From Isoetes taiwanensis (Eukaryota > Streptophyta > Lycopodiopsida > Isoetales > Isoetaceae), in NCBI GenBank assembly GCA_021234155.1, contig JAJEKV010000061.1, positions 1,196,009 through 1,260,008 of the forward strand: a DNA stretch of 64,000 bases. The letters run 5' to 3'. The notes below the pieces were generated by a model. That model was not told where the DNA came from. It saw only the letters and a list, made by a program, of their open reading frames with translations, and searched no databases. Each line of letters starts with the position of its first letter. The first letter of the stretch is position 1. The translations under genes were made by a program, and so were the position numbers. Of this stretch, positions 45,760-57,479 are shown one piece after another.

Positions 45760-47094
45760 GGATAAGTTAGTAGCAACAGATGCCAAGAAGATCGCCACCG
45801 GTGGGGTCCTAATGCAAGAAGGGAGGGTTATTGCCTATGATTCAAAGAAGATGAATGAGACCAAATAGCGATACCCTACCCATGATCGTGAATTGTGAGC
45901 AGTTTGTCCACGCCCGCGTGATATGGAGACACTACCTTCTTGGTAGGAGATTCCAGCTTGATAATGGATCATCGAGTCTCCGCTATCTTTCTACCCACGG
46001 CCGAGAAGAGAAGATGGATGGAGTTTCTGGAGGAGTATGATTTTGAGATCATGTATAAGCCCCGGAAGCAATAATGTCGCTTGTGGATGCGCTTGTCACG
46101 CCATCCCTTGGTAACCCGAACCCATTGTAACGCGATTTCCACGCCACCGCTGAGTTCGGGAAACAGATAGAGCAGACCTTAGCCACGGATCCGTAATTCC
46201 GCGGAAGTGTGGAACAGCTTGGCCAAGGAGGCACGATGATAAGGAGCGCGGAAGCTTTCCGCCAGATAAGAAAGAGGGCAATTTGTTATATTATAAAGAT
46301 AAGTTGTGTGTACCAAACTTCAGCGCAGACGAAGCTTATTCTCCATGATACACACAACAGCCCTATAGCCGACATGCGTGTTTCATGAAGACCTACTTTA
46401 AGATCCGCCCAGCCTACTTTTGGCCGTATGAAGAAGGACATTGCCGTGTACATTAAGCAATGTCAAGTGTGTCGCGAAACCAAGGCCGAAAGCAACTAAG
46501 GATTCCAGGAGAATTGCAACCTCCGGATGTGGCCAACGCCAAAATGGAAAGTGATAACCATGGATTTCATTGTGGGCCTTCCACGCACTCTCGTGGATAT
46601 GATGCCTTGATGGTAGTGGTTTTAACAAATTGTCGAAAATGGCTCATTTCTTGCCATGTCGCGACCACGGATACAAAGGAAATCTTCGATTACATGGGAT
46701 GCCACGAAGTCATAGTATCCCTGTGGATCCCAAATTTGTAAGTGCATTCTGGAAAGATTTCTTTGCTACCATCCAGACCAAGCTTGCTATGAGTACAGCA
46801 TATCATCCTCAGACGGATGGACAGACAGAGCGCATCAATCGCATTATAGAGGATATGCTGCGAAGTTATGTGTGGAGTAAGCAATCTCAATGGGCTGACT
46901 ATATTTATTTGGTCGAGTTTGCCTATAACAGCATGAAACAGGAGTCTTCTAGAATGTCTCCCTTCATGATAAATTATGGTTATCAATGCCTTACCCGCAT
47001 ATTACGGCATAATCCCGTTTTAAGGTGGAGGTTTCTCAAAGAACTCCTCTTGAATGCTTCAAAACACGAAAGAATGGAAAATCACCCGCCATAA
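45760..47094 (+). pseudogene. gypsy RNase H and integrase remnant
   Basis: RNase H traces (GGVLMQEGRVIAYDSKKM, near 45,800-45,865) are followed by integrase blocks in changing frames: KDIAVYIKQCQVCRET near 46,440-46,485, FVSAFWKDFFATIQTKLAMS and YHPQTDGQTERINRIIEDML (ORF 46,630-47,094). No chromodomain is recognised. Not functional. Confidence 0.8.
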
Positions 47095-48770
47095 AGTTCC
47101 ATAAGGCGGTTTGTCATCCTCGAAGTTGGTCGCAAGACAAAGCTTCAATGTCTAGATCAACCACTTTCATTGGAGGTTTAGGCTGGCTATTCTTGAATGG
47201 GAAAAGTGGAGTGCGAGCCTTCAACGTCTTCATGTTCTCCACCATTCTACAAAGAATAATAGATTGTTAACTTGAAACGATTACAATTGTTTTAAAAACA
47301 TACACAAATACCTTGCAAAGCCAGATTCTCGATTGAGCAGCCTTTATGCCTACAAAAATAAGTGTATTGTAGTCGAGATGTATTCATATGCTTAATATTA
47401 GAATTAGGCATTAGCATAGAAGAGTTAATGATGCCTATAATTACAATTCCAAGTAATTAAACCCTAAACTAAACACCCAAAACAGCAAGTCTCACCTTTT
47501 ACATTTGTTGCTTCCTTTCTTGAATCTACCTTTTCTTTTCAACTTTGCTGGCTCGCCCTCCTTTTCACTTAACACCTCTACAAAGCCTTTTGTTGCAACT
47601 TTGCATGCCCTTTCAAGATCTAGGCTCTCCAATTCAGCTACCCCTTTCACTTGTAGGCTCTCCTCTCCCGTGTCATCTACCACCAACAAATTAAAACCCC
47701 AATACAAATTTGGTATAGAGATAAAGAACATTAAAAATATGCACCTGACATTGAATTCTTTGGTGGGCGTTTTGATGTCATCAGATTGCTCACTAGATTG
47801 CTCACCATTTAAATCAGCCCGCTCACCGAAAATGGCAAGTTCAGCTTTTGAGTTCAAAGACTAAATTAAAACAAGAAGAATGTAGTTAGAGACACTTACT
47901 ATTGAATGGCTCGTGGTTGTGCTGCAACAAAGCCAACTTTGTTTCCACATTTGGGATCTCACCTACAAGAATAAACCCTAAAATTAATTCATTAACAAAT
48001 CGGGCTAAAAACACTTCTACTAGAACGGTTACCTTCCACATCTTCTATCAAGTTCTGCTCTGAATGTGCTTTGTCCTCCACATTGTCAAAGATTCTTTCT
48101 TTCACAAAGCACCTAGATGTGGATGGAGTTTCACTACCAAGGACATCATCCTTTCCCCGATGTTTCAGCTCCCGAGGACTCCTATATGTCAATTTCAACC
48201 CTTTTCCATGAAATTTCTTCAGGCAACCTAAACCAAGTAACAATGAAGTCACAAACATGCAATGCAAATATACATCAATACTACATACTACCACAATGTG
48301 GTCGCCGGTTTCTTGATGCTATCCATATCTACATTGAAGAAATTTGTGAGTAAATTAATTGTATTATCTTGTTAACATATACATCCCAACATGTCAAAAG
48401 GTAAATGTAAAGGAAAAATTCATGTCAATGAAAAAAAGCTAAAAAAAAAAATTGCAAACTAGATGTAAATCAAGTGGTAAAACAGATGTACACTTATAGT
48501 ATAATAATATCTACCAACATGATCGTAAAAGTAAATGTAATAGAAAACTAGAAAGATAGATGTAATCATAATCTCATTTGCATTCTAGCATGTTATATGT
48601 ACATATAAAGAGAAAATACATAAACCATTATGAAATTACGGATGTGAAAAAAGAACTGGCCAAAACAAAGATCCAATTACAATTAAAATACATTCAAGTG
48701 CATTTATTCTAAGGCAAGAAAGATTCAAATCTATGTACAAATGAAACACTTAAGATCAGATGTAAAAACT

Positions 48771-49106
48771 TCAACAGATCCATGCATTCAATAAACAAGG
48801 TCTTACTCGATCCTGAACTGGCATTCCAATGATTCGGGCACCAGAACCCTTTCTCGGCAAGAACATTCGTAGTAACGCACCCGGTTCGTTGTAGACACCC
48901 CTAAAGGCTAGACATAATAGGCAGTAGGGATGTCCACAACATACCATTATCACCATGGTAGACTCGAGGCAGTCATTACAGCTGGTACATGTTGTAACCA
49001 CATGAGATGTGGATGCTATTAGATCTGGTCCATGAACAGGAGCAGGATGCAATGACATTACACCAGATTTCTCCATTTGAGCTATTATCTCATTGATCCC
49101 GCTCAT
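48771..49106 (-). CDS. RING/RBR-like Cys-rich exon
   Basis: Reads CTSCNDCLESTMVIMVCCGH then PYCLLCLAFRG, fitting C-x2-C..C-x-H-x2-C-x2-C. It is followed by a stretch resembling the LFPPRC end of RBR-type fingers (MFLPRKGSG), but the last Cys pair is missing or beyond a splice. It may bind zinc and an E2 enzyme if functional. Confidence 0.45.
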   Translation of the reverse strand: MSGINEIIAQMEKSGVMSLHPAPVHGPDLIASTSHVVTTCTSCNDCLESTMVIMVCCGHPYCLLCLAFRGVYNEPGALLRMFLPRKGSGARIIGMPVQDRVRPCLLNAWIC

Positions 49107-49110
49107 ACTA

Positions 49111-49326
49111 TCAAGTATTTGCCTCCAGATTTGTCGTTATGTCTTTGATGTAAGCATCCAATTCAGCCAATTCATTGCAAAGGTTCTCAATTGGTTTCAG
49201 CAAGGCATCCATCTCCATAACCAAACTTTTCTTTTCTTCTTCAAAGTGAGCTGCCAAGGCAAGTTGCAAATCAATTGGTTGTTTGCTTGCTCTTAAGGAG
49301 TCCAGCTTGTCCATTTGGACTTTCAC
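49111..49326 (-). CDS. coiled-coil exon
   Basis: Reads KLDSLRASKQPIDLQLALAA then HFEEEKKSLVMEMDALLKPI then ENLCNELAELDAYIKDITTN, a strongly heptad-like sequence. The frame ends at 49,111 and the next exon's frame begins at 49,106 in another phase, so one small indel at the junction disrupts the gene. Confidence 0.5.
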   Translation of the reverse strand: MKVQMDKLDSLRASKQPIDLQLALAAHFEEEKKSLVMEMDALLKPIENLCNELAELDAYIKDITTNLEANT

Positions 49327-49571
49327 TTGAGCATCCTTGCTTTGTATAACTCGCTCAAAGTACTCCTTTCAAATTCTAATTTACATACATCTGATTCTAT
49401 TATCTTTCTCCCCGTTTTTTAAAAGATTTCAATCGATTGTTCAAAGTTAAGGAGTCATGGGATCTCCTTTCTAGCAATTTCGCCATCAATTTCATGTGCC
49501 GCCCTTCTTCAACCATTGGCTGATTTACCATGCATGGCTTTCACATTGGGATTTCAAGGTAATAACTTCGC

Positions 49572-50042
49572 TTAGGTCGACTCCTTTATGAGCAGTTTTA
49601 GCAAATGCATAGGCACTCTCTTTAGCCCTTCCCAATCAACATTTATGCCCTTGGAATGAAGAGCATATGCTCGAAAGCAAAGTATGTGGGTATATGATGG
49701 TTTGCTACCGGCCCTATTAAAAACAAACTCATACATTTTAAAGAAGTCTTGCATCCATGCTGGCTCGATCCTACTCTCCTGATAACCCTTCACTGCTGGA
49801 GCTTCACTCCCCCAAACTCCTTGCACTATTTGTAAAAGCTTTGGATAAAGAGTATCAAAATGGTTGCTTCTAAGGTGTTTCACTGTTACCTTCTCAAACT
49901 CGGGCTGATGTACTTGTAGCTTTCTCTTTGCTGATGGAGACGTCCCACCATTCATTTTCTTTGCTGCATGCTTTGGAGACCTTTGCATTGGCTTCAAACG
50001 TGGTGATTTCCTGGGGGAAACACGAGATGGAGGCTTTGTCAT
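49572..50042 (-). CDS. exon 1: basic SPR/KSPR-rich N-terminus plus conserved-looking domain
   Basis: I chose the Met of MTKPPSRVSPRKSPRLKPMQ as start, because the upstream residues (MYQGLVLRFGI) look like untranslated leader. Residues 1-50 are rich in Ser-Pro-Arg/Lys motifs, typical of minor-groove or nuclear proteins. The rest (VKHLRSNHFDTLYPKLLQIV, PAWMQDFFKMYEFVFNRAGS, YTHILCFRAYALHSKGINVD) is well-structured in composition but unknown to me. Confidence 0.5.
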   Translation of the reverse strand: MTKPPSRVSPRKSPRLKPMQRSPKHAAKKMNGGTSPSAKRKLQVHQPEFEKVTVKHLRSNHFDTLYPKLLQIVQGVWGSEAPAVKGYQESRIEPAWMQDFFKMYEFVFNRAGSKPSYTHILCFRAYALHSKGINVDWEGLKRVPMHLLKLLIKEST

Positions 50043-50284
50043 GATCCCAAACCTAAGAACTAAACCCTGATACATGCTCGGCCTTCGACCCTTCTAAGAA
50101 GACCAAGAAGCTTATGATGCAGAAGGGAACTAAGAATCGTCAAGTAAGGATTCGAATCGCCAATCGCCAAGACAGAGCTTTGCTAAAGAGAGAGAGTTTG
50201 GGAGTGGCTTGTTGAGCAGATCGGAGAAAACGACACGCTCAAAATCCTTCCAAATGTGGTTCCCCAAACCTCCAACCATTAATT

Positions 50285-51060
50285 GTGGTATTAATGACCC
50301 CTCCAAAAATATTGCCTACATTTTGCCTTTGTAAATGTAAAATTTGGGCCTTTTTTTATCCACCCTTCGTGCAACTACCCCGCATTGCTCAAAATCTCAA
50401 TCGTAGGCTTCAGCAGCCTTCCCCTCGGCTAAGTAAAGCAAAAGCCCAAAACCTCAGTCGGTCTTGAAATCTTGGGCAATTTCCCTGACAAGACGCTAGA
50501 AGGGTAGCCGACGCTGGCTCGTCGCCTTCTCGATACTTACGATCTCGCACAGCAGGTTAATACCGTGTTCGGTCGGAACCTCTCGGGGCTTCCCGCTTAG
50601 CACCTGGCCCGGCAAGGGTAAGGTCTTCCCACGGCCGAGGGTGTTTTGCCCTTTGCACCATCCGCTCCTCGACGCCAGCCGACGTTTTTTGCCGATCTCA
50701 AAGATCCTTCTCAGAGTCGGTTCTTGTAATGGACGCCCCTTGTTGGCTTCAGAAGCTTCCTCTTTCGGTTACCCCATCTCCTCCTTCTCCGAACAACATT
50801 TTGGGCAACCTTTTCAGCTCTATGGATCCGCCGCCTCAAAGATTTGGGCCTCCTTATCCAGCGTATTCGATTCTTCTTCGCGGCAATCTCCGCGATGATA
50901 CCAAGTCGCCGAAGCTTGCATGTCAATTTCAATGAGGTCCATGCGGTCCTGTGGTTATTTTTGTGGAATATCATCGAAGATGAAGCTATTCAATTCTGCA
51001 TTCCAAAGAAAAGGGAGGAAGATTGTAATGGTCCCCTGACATAAGCACATGGCCTTTACC
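50285..51060. other. GC-richer remnant, no recognised gene
   Basis: Open frames occur on both strands (plus 50,641-51,044; minus 50,711-50,974). On the minus strand, stop-interrupted text (MDLIEIDMQASATWYHRGDC, KGCPKCCSEKEE) looks like a decayed coding region with a Cys pair. No family recognised. Confidence 0.3.
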
Positions 51061-51492
51061 AAGGTAATAAAACGGCTAGCTCGCTTTTCCGGGAGGCCAC
51101 TAGCTATTTGCTGGAGGTCCTCTATCGTGAGCAAGGTGCAAAAACTTTGGGCCTCGGCCGATAAGCTCTATGGGATCCTCCTCCGGGTCGGCAGCGGTAA
51201 AACTTAGTGATGGCGAAGCTTGATATGGCTGCTCCATAAGAGTGTAAGGTTGGTCGGGCAAAGATTTAGCTTCATAAGAAACCGCCGTTAAAAAGTGAAA
51301 AATAGGGTATGGTATTCTGCGGTTCTCAAGAAAGTGTTTCACTAGCAAATCTAGAACCACGCCGACGCCACTATGGTCATCCCCTAGATGGTCTACAAGC
51401 ACGCCATATAAAGCCGAAAGACGCTCATCTTCTTGAGGTCTACTGAAGTTTGAAACGCGGCATGGTGGCTTACTAGCGGGTACTAGTGGCAA
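51061..51492 (-). pseudogene. unrecognised coding remnant
   Basis: The ORF reads LSALYGVLVDHLGDDHSGVG then VVLDLLVKHFLENRRIPYPI then FHFLTAVSYEAKSLPDQPYT. Near 51,130 the frame breaks and continues LTIEDLQQIASGLPEKRASR. It is clearly once coding, perhaps an element-encoded protein. Family unknown. Confidence 0.4.
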
Positions 51493-51499
51493 GGAAGTG

Positions 51500-53630
51500 G
51501 GGGGCTTGGGCTAAGGCAGGTGGCGCTTAGATTGTGGGTGGAGGCGCTTAGGCGGTTAGGTAGCAGCAAGGTAATAGGCAAGGTCGGGCCATGCTGGCAA
51601 GAGAGCTCAACTCCGGGGCTATGGCAGCAGGAAGACGCCTCAAGAAACACACTTTCTAAAAAAAGAAGCACAAATTTGAATCTAAACTTTTTTTTTTGTT
51701 TTTTTCAAAAATTTCTAATTTTTTTTTTAAAACGGGCGCCAGATTTTTATACGCTGCGGATCGTATGGCCTGTTAGCTGCGTTATACGCTAATAACTTTC
51801 AAAAAGAAACACCTTTATCCGGACAAAGAGCTTCCCTTTGGACTTTTCGCTTTGGTGTTGCATTATTTCGATTGGGAAGCGTGCAATTCCCTAGGGTATT
51901 TTGATGTGCCTGATCCGTTGGAACCATTTTTGCCTTCATCCGAAAGCTACCTACAAAAAAGTTATGGCCCATCTAAACTTGGGTCCTCCAAATGACCTTT
52001 TTCCCTCCAAAATCGCCCCTAAACTTCCTAAAACTCACAATTTACTACATCAACCTAGCACAAAACCAAACATCTAAAGGTTAAGCTGCCCAACTAGCTT
52101 AAACTCCCATCTAACTACCGAACTAACGAAGTTAGAGGTTTGTCAGTGCTATGATTTTGGACAACCAAAATCACGGCTCGATACTAACCAGAAGGCTCCC
52201 CCGAACATATACACGGCCTCGGACGATACATATGAATAGGGCCCTCCGTCTAACTCGGTCCATCCATAGAAAGATGCCCGGGTGAAGGACACAGAGGTGT
52301 CATTCGGCCCACGCCTTCAATGGGACTCCTAGGTCGCCAAAGCGTGCATACAAGGTTAGCATACAAAGATAATCATATAAGAAGTAACCACCACTTAAGG
52401 GTGGCACATCCATCCAACCGATAATAATAGAGTAGATGCATTAAATACTAGAGAAAACATCCCAAAACCCCTGGTTCTACCCCGGCTAGACTCCAATGAG
52501 GATCAACTGACGGCTAGGTCTCAGAGGAGATCAGCAGACGGAATCTTGGCATGGCGTTGGCTGGCATAGAACATCGGTTAGGGTTGTCCACTCCATCCGC
52601 CCCTCCTGTGCACACTTTGCAGATGAGCTGAATCAAGCTATGGCGTTATTGTAGCCTTCCGGAGACGCAATCCCAAGGCATCACCCTTTGGGACTACTCC
52701 GGTTATATCTCCCGGTCCGATGAGGCAGTGTCGTGGAAGTGTCCCTTCCCGTGAGTTGCAAATGGATTCCATGGGTGAGCTAGAGAATACGCGGCCGCAT
52801 CAACACCCCCCGATCCGCATTCCCACCTACTCCCTAAATCTACACAAAGTATGTGATGATCACACCATCTGCATTCGTGGAGTGTAAGACCCATACCCGC
52901 CTAGTTCACTAGTCGGCCATTAGGCCTAGCTCACCAAGGAGTCCCCCGTGAGCCTTTATGCTCAAAGCAGACCCCACCCCACACTTCATCACCACGGCTC
53001 CTTGTCTAGTGCTTCAATCATGCCATAGATTTCCACCGGTGGGGATCTTGTGCACAGCCGCAATTATCGGGTACTAGGGGAGCTACTAGGAGCATACTAA
53101 TGAACATAGGTCACAGAGGTCTCTACCCCCTTAACCCCGCTCGAAGAGCTAACAAAGATACTACCAAAGATACATCCATCCATACATCACAGAGCATAAT
53201 CCATAGTTGAGAACAGTTCTAACAAGGGTTAATCATAATCAAAGACAAACAGAGAAGATCGATGAGGGCCGGCCCTAGAATGTCAAGCTAATCTATCCAC
53301 TAACCCCAATTCCTCCAGATCCATTGTCATGTGGCATCTCCATCTTCAATCAACTGGGTTTCAGCCAGCCTCCTCTCCTTGAATCGATTTGGGGCAAATT
53401 GGGATAGGGATCCAATTTGTCTGCCCCAAATTAGTAGTTTTCATCGCCAATCGAAGTTTGGCGTGTGTCCTCCTCTTAATTAATTAATTAGATTAACTTA
53501 ATTGGCTTACTCAAATTAATTAAATAATTATTCCTTAATTTTAGGTATTTAACCTTTATAACCCTTTATTAATTTAGCATAGCTAAATTAATCCTAGGTT
53601 AACATACCCCATGGTGGCGATTCCTCAAGT
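51500..53630. other. non-coding stretch
   Basis: Contains a T-rich stretch (51,690-51,730) and the TTAATTAATTAATTA-rich segment at 53,460-53,600. Otherwise nothing recognised. Confidence 0.4.
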
Positions 53631-53639
53631 GACGTGTCA

Positions 53640-54490
53640 AGATATTTATACGATACCGTGATAAATATGTGGAACGCCACATCGACAAGACCTATATTGT
53701 TGTTTCTTTGACTTCAGCAAAGGCTTTTGACATTGTGCCTTGGGAAAAGTTGAGGCAAGATTGGCGACAACTAGGGATCCCCGTGGGTATGCGTAACGCG
53801 TGTACATGTGATGTATGAGCATTGTTCGTGCTCTAATACAACCGACAAGATAACCATTAACCAACATTATTGAGGTTCACCAAGGATGCCCCTCTCTCCA
53901 ACACTATTTGGGCTCTACATTGATCGCTTGGAAAGTCGACTCACCGATAATGGGGGGTATGGATCCAACTTTTGCATCGTCATTAGGGCTCATATATGCG
54001 GATGATGTCGACCTCCTAGCTCAAACTCCAAAGGATATGCAGCCTCACCTAGATGTCTTGAGTCATTCCGCCAGCCACAAATATGCACAACAACCGGGGC
54101 CAAGACTAAGGTGGTCAATGTCACACTTTTCGAGTCGCCCAACGATAATCGATCCGAATATGCTACACTTTGTTGGTCAGGCCCGACGAGCCACTACACA
54201 TAATATCGAAAGCAAGGCTTCATTATGCATCACTAGGATCATACACTGTGGAGGTAATGGATATGAGGGGCTTGTGTATGCCCCCAACAACCAATAACAT
54301 GTATATATACTTCATCATGTATATTTGTATAACTTGCCGCCAGCCTTATTGTCGCTACTTTTTCCTCTAAACCCTTCTGGATGAGGTTTTTAGCCCGTAG
54401 TAATAAGCATGTTGGCTTTTATATTAGGTCCCATAGGCCAATTGGTCTCCACGGACAATAAAAAGACATTGAATTCAATTCAATTCAGTT
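53640..54490 (+). mobile_element. 5'-truncated LINE (RTE-like) with 3' tail
   Basis: The remnant starts inside a reverse transcriptase: HIDKTYIVVSLTSAKAFDIV then PWEKLRQ, and after frame changes RLESRL and YADDVDLLAQTPKDM with the catalytic YADD (about 53,994-54,020). The 3' end runs through a probable UTR (tggtctccacggacaataaa) to an attgaattcaattcaattca tail at 54,464-54,488. Short tandem-repeat tails are typical of RTE-type LINEs. It is dead because of frameshifts and truncation. Confidence 0.75.
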
Positions 54491-55110
54491 TTAATTTTGC
54501 GGAATGCTAATGTTCATTCATCGATGTATTTGGACTTACCCCATCGTTGTATTTGGATGCCTTTGAGATTTTGGGGCAAGACACACAATAAGAAGGATTT
54601 GCATGCATACGATCTTACATGAAGCCGTTGAATTGAAAATGAAGAAGAGACGTGTTCTTAGCCAAGAGAACTAGCAGTTGTCTTAATATCCATGCCATTC
54701 AAACGCTCAATGTATAACCATAATAATCAATATTCTAAAGCTCATCATCGCCATCATATGGAAGCAAATATAGCTCAAGTAATTAAAGGCTATCTCGACA
54801 CAATATTATGTCCAAGAAAGAGCTTTTGCTATGGTTCGTAATAAAGGTATAACTCCAAATGAGAAATTTCAAAGCTAAAAACAAAGGGCAAAAGTATATT
54901 TCTAGATAGCTAGAAAGCATTTAGCGCACAAAATCGAGAGCTGGCCGATGGAAAATGAATAATGAAATCAGGCATGCTTTTGTTAGCATTCACAAAATAG
55001 TTATTAAAAATCATTTCAAAGCATCATATATCAAGCTTACATTCCGCATTAGACTCTCTAAGTCACAAAGAAGAGTTCTTGGAGCAACCTAAAAGAAAAA
55101 AATGTTCTTT
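54491..55110. other. non-coding stretch
   Basis: Nothing recognised. Confidence 0.3.
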
Positions 55111-55113
55111 TCA

Positions 55114-55520
55114 CTATGCAAAAGAAAATGAGATATGAAATATAAATCCATAATGCATAAGAGAAAGTGAGGCCCCCTTCGTAGCTCTTCCCACTTGCTC
55201 ATGCTTATACTCCATTTTACAACCGACTTTGATGTTTCCATGGGGAATAGCATATTTGATACTTATAACAACTGGTGGTGACAAAAACTCGATGTATAAA
55301 GCAATAAGTCTATTTAGGAAGCTGGGGCTCGCATCATCAATACATCCCGAAACAAATTCAGTAAACCCGACAGACTTAGATGCAAAGCAAATTGTAATCT
55401 CAACGATATAAATGACTATAAACCGATCCATTCTTAACTTAAGTCCGACAAAAGATGGATTGCGTGGCCTAGGAGGATCACGCTGTGGAGTGTAGAAATC
55501 GTGGTATATTTGAAATTTCT
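55114..55520 (-). other. unrecognised open frame
   Basis: The minus-strand frame (FIVIYIVEITICFASKSVGF, FLNRLIALYIEFLSPPVVIS, GCKMEYKHEQVGRATKGASL) is protein-like and lies downstream of the aspartyl protease pseudogene, but it does not look like that family's C-terminus. Unknown. Confidence 0.3.
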
Positions 55521-55620
55521 AATTTTCAAATAACTTCTGATAATCAGTTGGATCATAAAATAAAGGATCAAAGGGCTAAGCTTATGCCACGAGATTTTGA
55601 ATGATGCTACTATGAATAGT

Positions 55621-55851
55621 CTAGAATTGCAAGTAATTGTTGCGAGAGGTTAGGCAAGCCTCGCTAATAATAATAACTATTAATTTTGACCAGATAGAAA
55701 TACTCTCTTCTTCTTCAAGTGCTGCTTTTACAACTCTGCGGTAATAAAAGATAAATAAAAATACAAAAATGGATTTAATGAATTTTATTTCACCAATAGT
55801 GAGGAAACATGAGGACCAACACCCATCCTCAGAATGACTATAAGGAATCAA
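55621..55851 (-). other. unrecognised short open frame
   Basis: Reads RRVVKAALEEEESISIWSKL then IVIIISEACLTSRNNYLQF. Possibly an exon. No family recognised. Confidence 0.2.
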
Positions 55852-56164
55852 GCAATCGTCAGAAAGAAATCATCATCTAACATCATAGGAAAATAATATG
55901 ATCTTGTTGAATTATGCTTCCTAGCGATTCCAAAGATCATTTCATCTATAGGCTTCATCAATGTATTACATTAGGAATCTTCAAACATCATCACATAGTT
56001 CTCTTTGTGGAAGATATGAGGTCCCCTTGAACAAGAGTCATGGATGTGACTCTTTACATTAGATGTTGAAAACATCAAAGCAAACACCGTAATGCATCAT
56101 CCAACAATTTCATCATCCGGATCTAAGCCCTGTAGAAAGAATAACAATGCAAATTTTTAGAGTA

Positions 56165-57000
56165 GCATCAAACACTGGACGGATTAAAATAGGCCAAATA
56201 TGCTCCTGAATCAAAGAAGGTTGTGCCCGCAGGGTTGATGTCTATAGAAGTATCACACCTTGAATCACAAAGATTGCCAACAATTATGCTTTTGAAGCCG
56301 GGCAAGCACACTGCCATTTGGAGAGTTACAAGGATGGGAGTGGAATGATGATCGGAAGAGGATACTTGCTTCCAAGGAACAAAGTGCCATGTGCACTTTA
56401 GAATAATGTGGTAGACAATAGGAGAATTTTCCATCAAGAGAGGCAGGTAATTGGGAGATGAGAAGGAGGATCGCGACCAGACCAACGACACTACAAGAAT
56501 ATGCGGGTAAGAAGTCCCCGAGAGACTATTCGAAAGTAAACTCCATTGTTACCCTTGAAAGTACATGATTTAGACCTATGTGGGACATGAAGGTTATGTC
56601 TTTGATATATACTCCAAGATTAGTACTTGAATCACCATACAGATGTTATAAAATGCAAGACTCAATCGCTTGAATTATGATATTCTCCAACATGTCTCAA
56701 GACAAGAGGGTTGTACCAAAGATGCACACAAGGCTGGAATGGCACGAGATGGGGTGAAGTATGATTGAGAAGGATGGAACATAGGACCGCATGATTTGCA
56801 AGACTGAACAGCCAAAGTTACAATACTACCGCAAGATCCATAACTGCTGTGTAACTTTTGTGTGGAGTACCCACTAGTAGCTCCATCACGTAACTTGCAT
56901 GACTTCGGCGTTCCGGTGAATAATCAAACAGACATATTGTTTGCACTCTTCTAGCCATGAGAGTTTTCCAATGATAATTGTCTCTTTATGGCTCCGCCAG
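56165..57000 (-). pseudogene. plant aspartyl protease (nepenthesin/CDR1-like) pseudogene
   Basis: Family blocks appear in order on the minus strand, in different frames. YVMELLVGTPHKSYTAVMD is the start of the domain, at about 56,862-56,903. The first active-site DTGS is disrupted by a 2-nt shift to D..CGS. Then come SCKSCGPMFHPSQSYFTPSR (about 56,745-56,806), YGDSSTNLGVYIKDITFMS (about 56,590-56,645), SQLPASLDGKFSYCLPHYS (about 56,405-56,455) and the second active site TTFFDSGAYLAYF (about 56,187-56,220). Such enzymes are secreted or apoplastic endopeptidases. Frameshifts and shortened spacing between blocks show it is dead. No introns are needed, so an old single-exon gene or retrocopy is possible. 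Confidence 0.8.
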
Positions 57001-57275
57001 CTAGCTTCCTATCGGAGATTCGCATTCATGGATGCAATTTTGTCAGATATTGTTGGTGCTCTTGTCACTTGCCCAACCATCATCAAGAGTAGCAATAAGA
57101 TGGAAAGAGAGGGATAGCCATGACACCAATGCCATGAATGCACCAACTACTTATATTTCATGCCGCCCACCTTTGTTACCTTTTGCCATCCCTTAATACC
57201 TCAAGCTACAAAAATGCATTTTAGACAAAATTACAAAAAATGCTCGCTCGTATGGACTCATGGTTGTTCTCCTCC

Positions 57276-57479
57276 TCAGACATCGACCCATCTCCCAAGA
57301 TCCAAAAATATTGAGCTCGGGCCATGGCGCCTCTGTTTAAGAAGAGTATTCAAGCTCTGGGAAGTGATTTCGCCTAGCAAATGTGGGTAATCACTTGGCA
57401 AAAGCTTGACACCATGGTTGCCAGCCTCCAGTGACCGCCACCGTACCGGAGGCTGCTGAGCTTCACCGGCCGACGCCAT
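57276..57479 (-). other. open frame with N-terminus-like sequence
   Basis: Reads MASAGEAQQPPVRWRSLEAG then NHGVKLLPSDYPHLLGEITS then QSLNTLLKQRRHGPSSIFLD. The MASAGE start and higher GC resemble a plant gene start, but no continuation or family is seen. Confidence 0.25.

Larger units (their letters stand above)
43037..47100 (+). mobile_element. degraded Ty3/gypsy retrotransposon
   Basis: Gag, protease, reverse transcriptase, RNase H and integrase remnants occur in that order, which defines Ty3/gypsy. Frames change at least six times, and parts of RNase H and the integrase are missing. LTRs are not recognisable. It ends about 30 bp from the last exon of the minus-strand gene at 47.1-50.1 kb. 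Confidence 0.85.
47125..50042 (-). pseudogene. multi-exon gene with coiled coil and RING/RBR-like finger, probably broken
   Basis: Protein-like exons follow one another on the minus strand, separated by AT-rich intron-like DNA. They are: exon 1 (50,042-49,572), a coiled-coil exon (49,326-49,111), a Cys-rich exon (49,106-48,771), and charged exons at 48,220-48,005, 47,857-47,780, 47,690-47,505 and 47,250-47,125. The last begins VENMKTLKARTPLFPFKNSQ. The domain order (basic N-terminus, coiled coil, RING-like finger) would suit a ubiquitin-ligase-like protein. The gypsy element abuts its 3' end. Exon boundaries are approximate. Confidence 0.45.

Noticed and set aside
42508-47300. Long terminal repeats around the gypsy remnant
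   Set aside because: I could not find matching sequence on both sides, nor a primer-binding site or polypurine tract.
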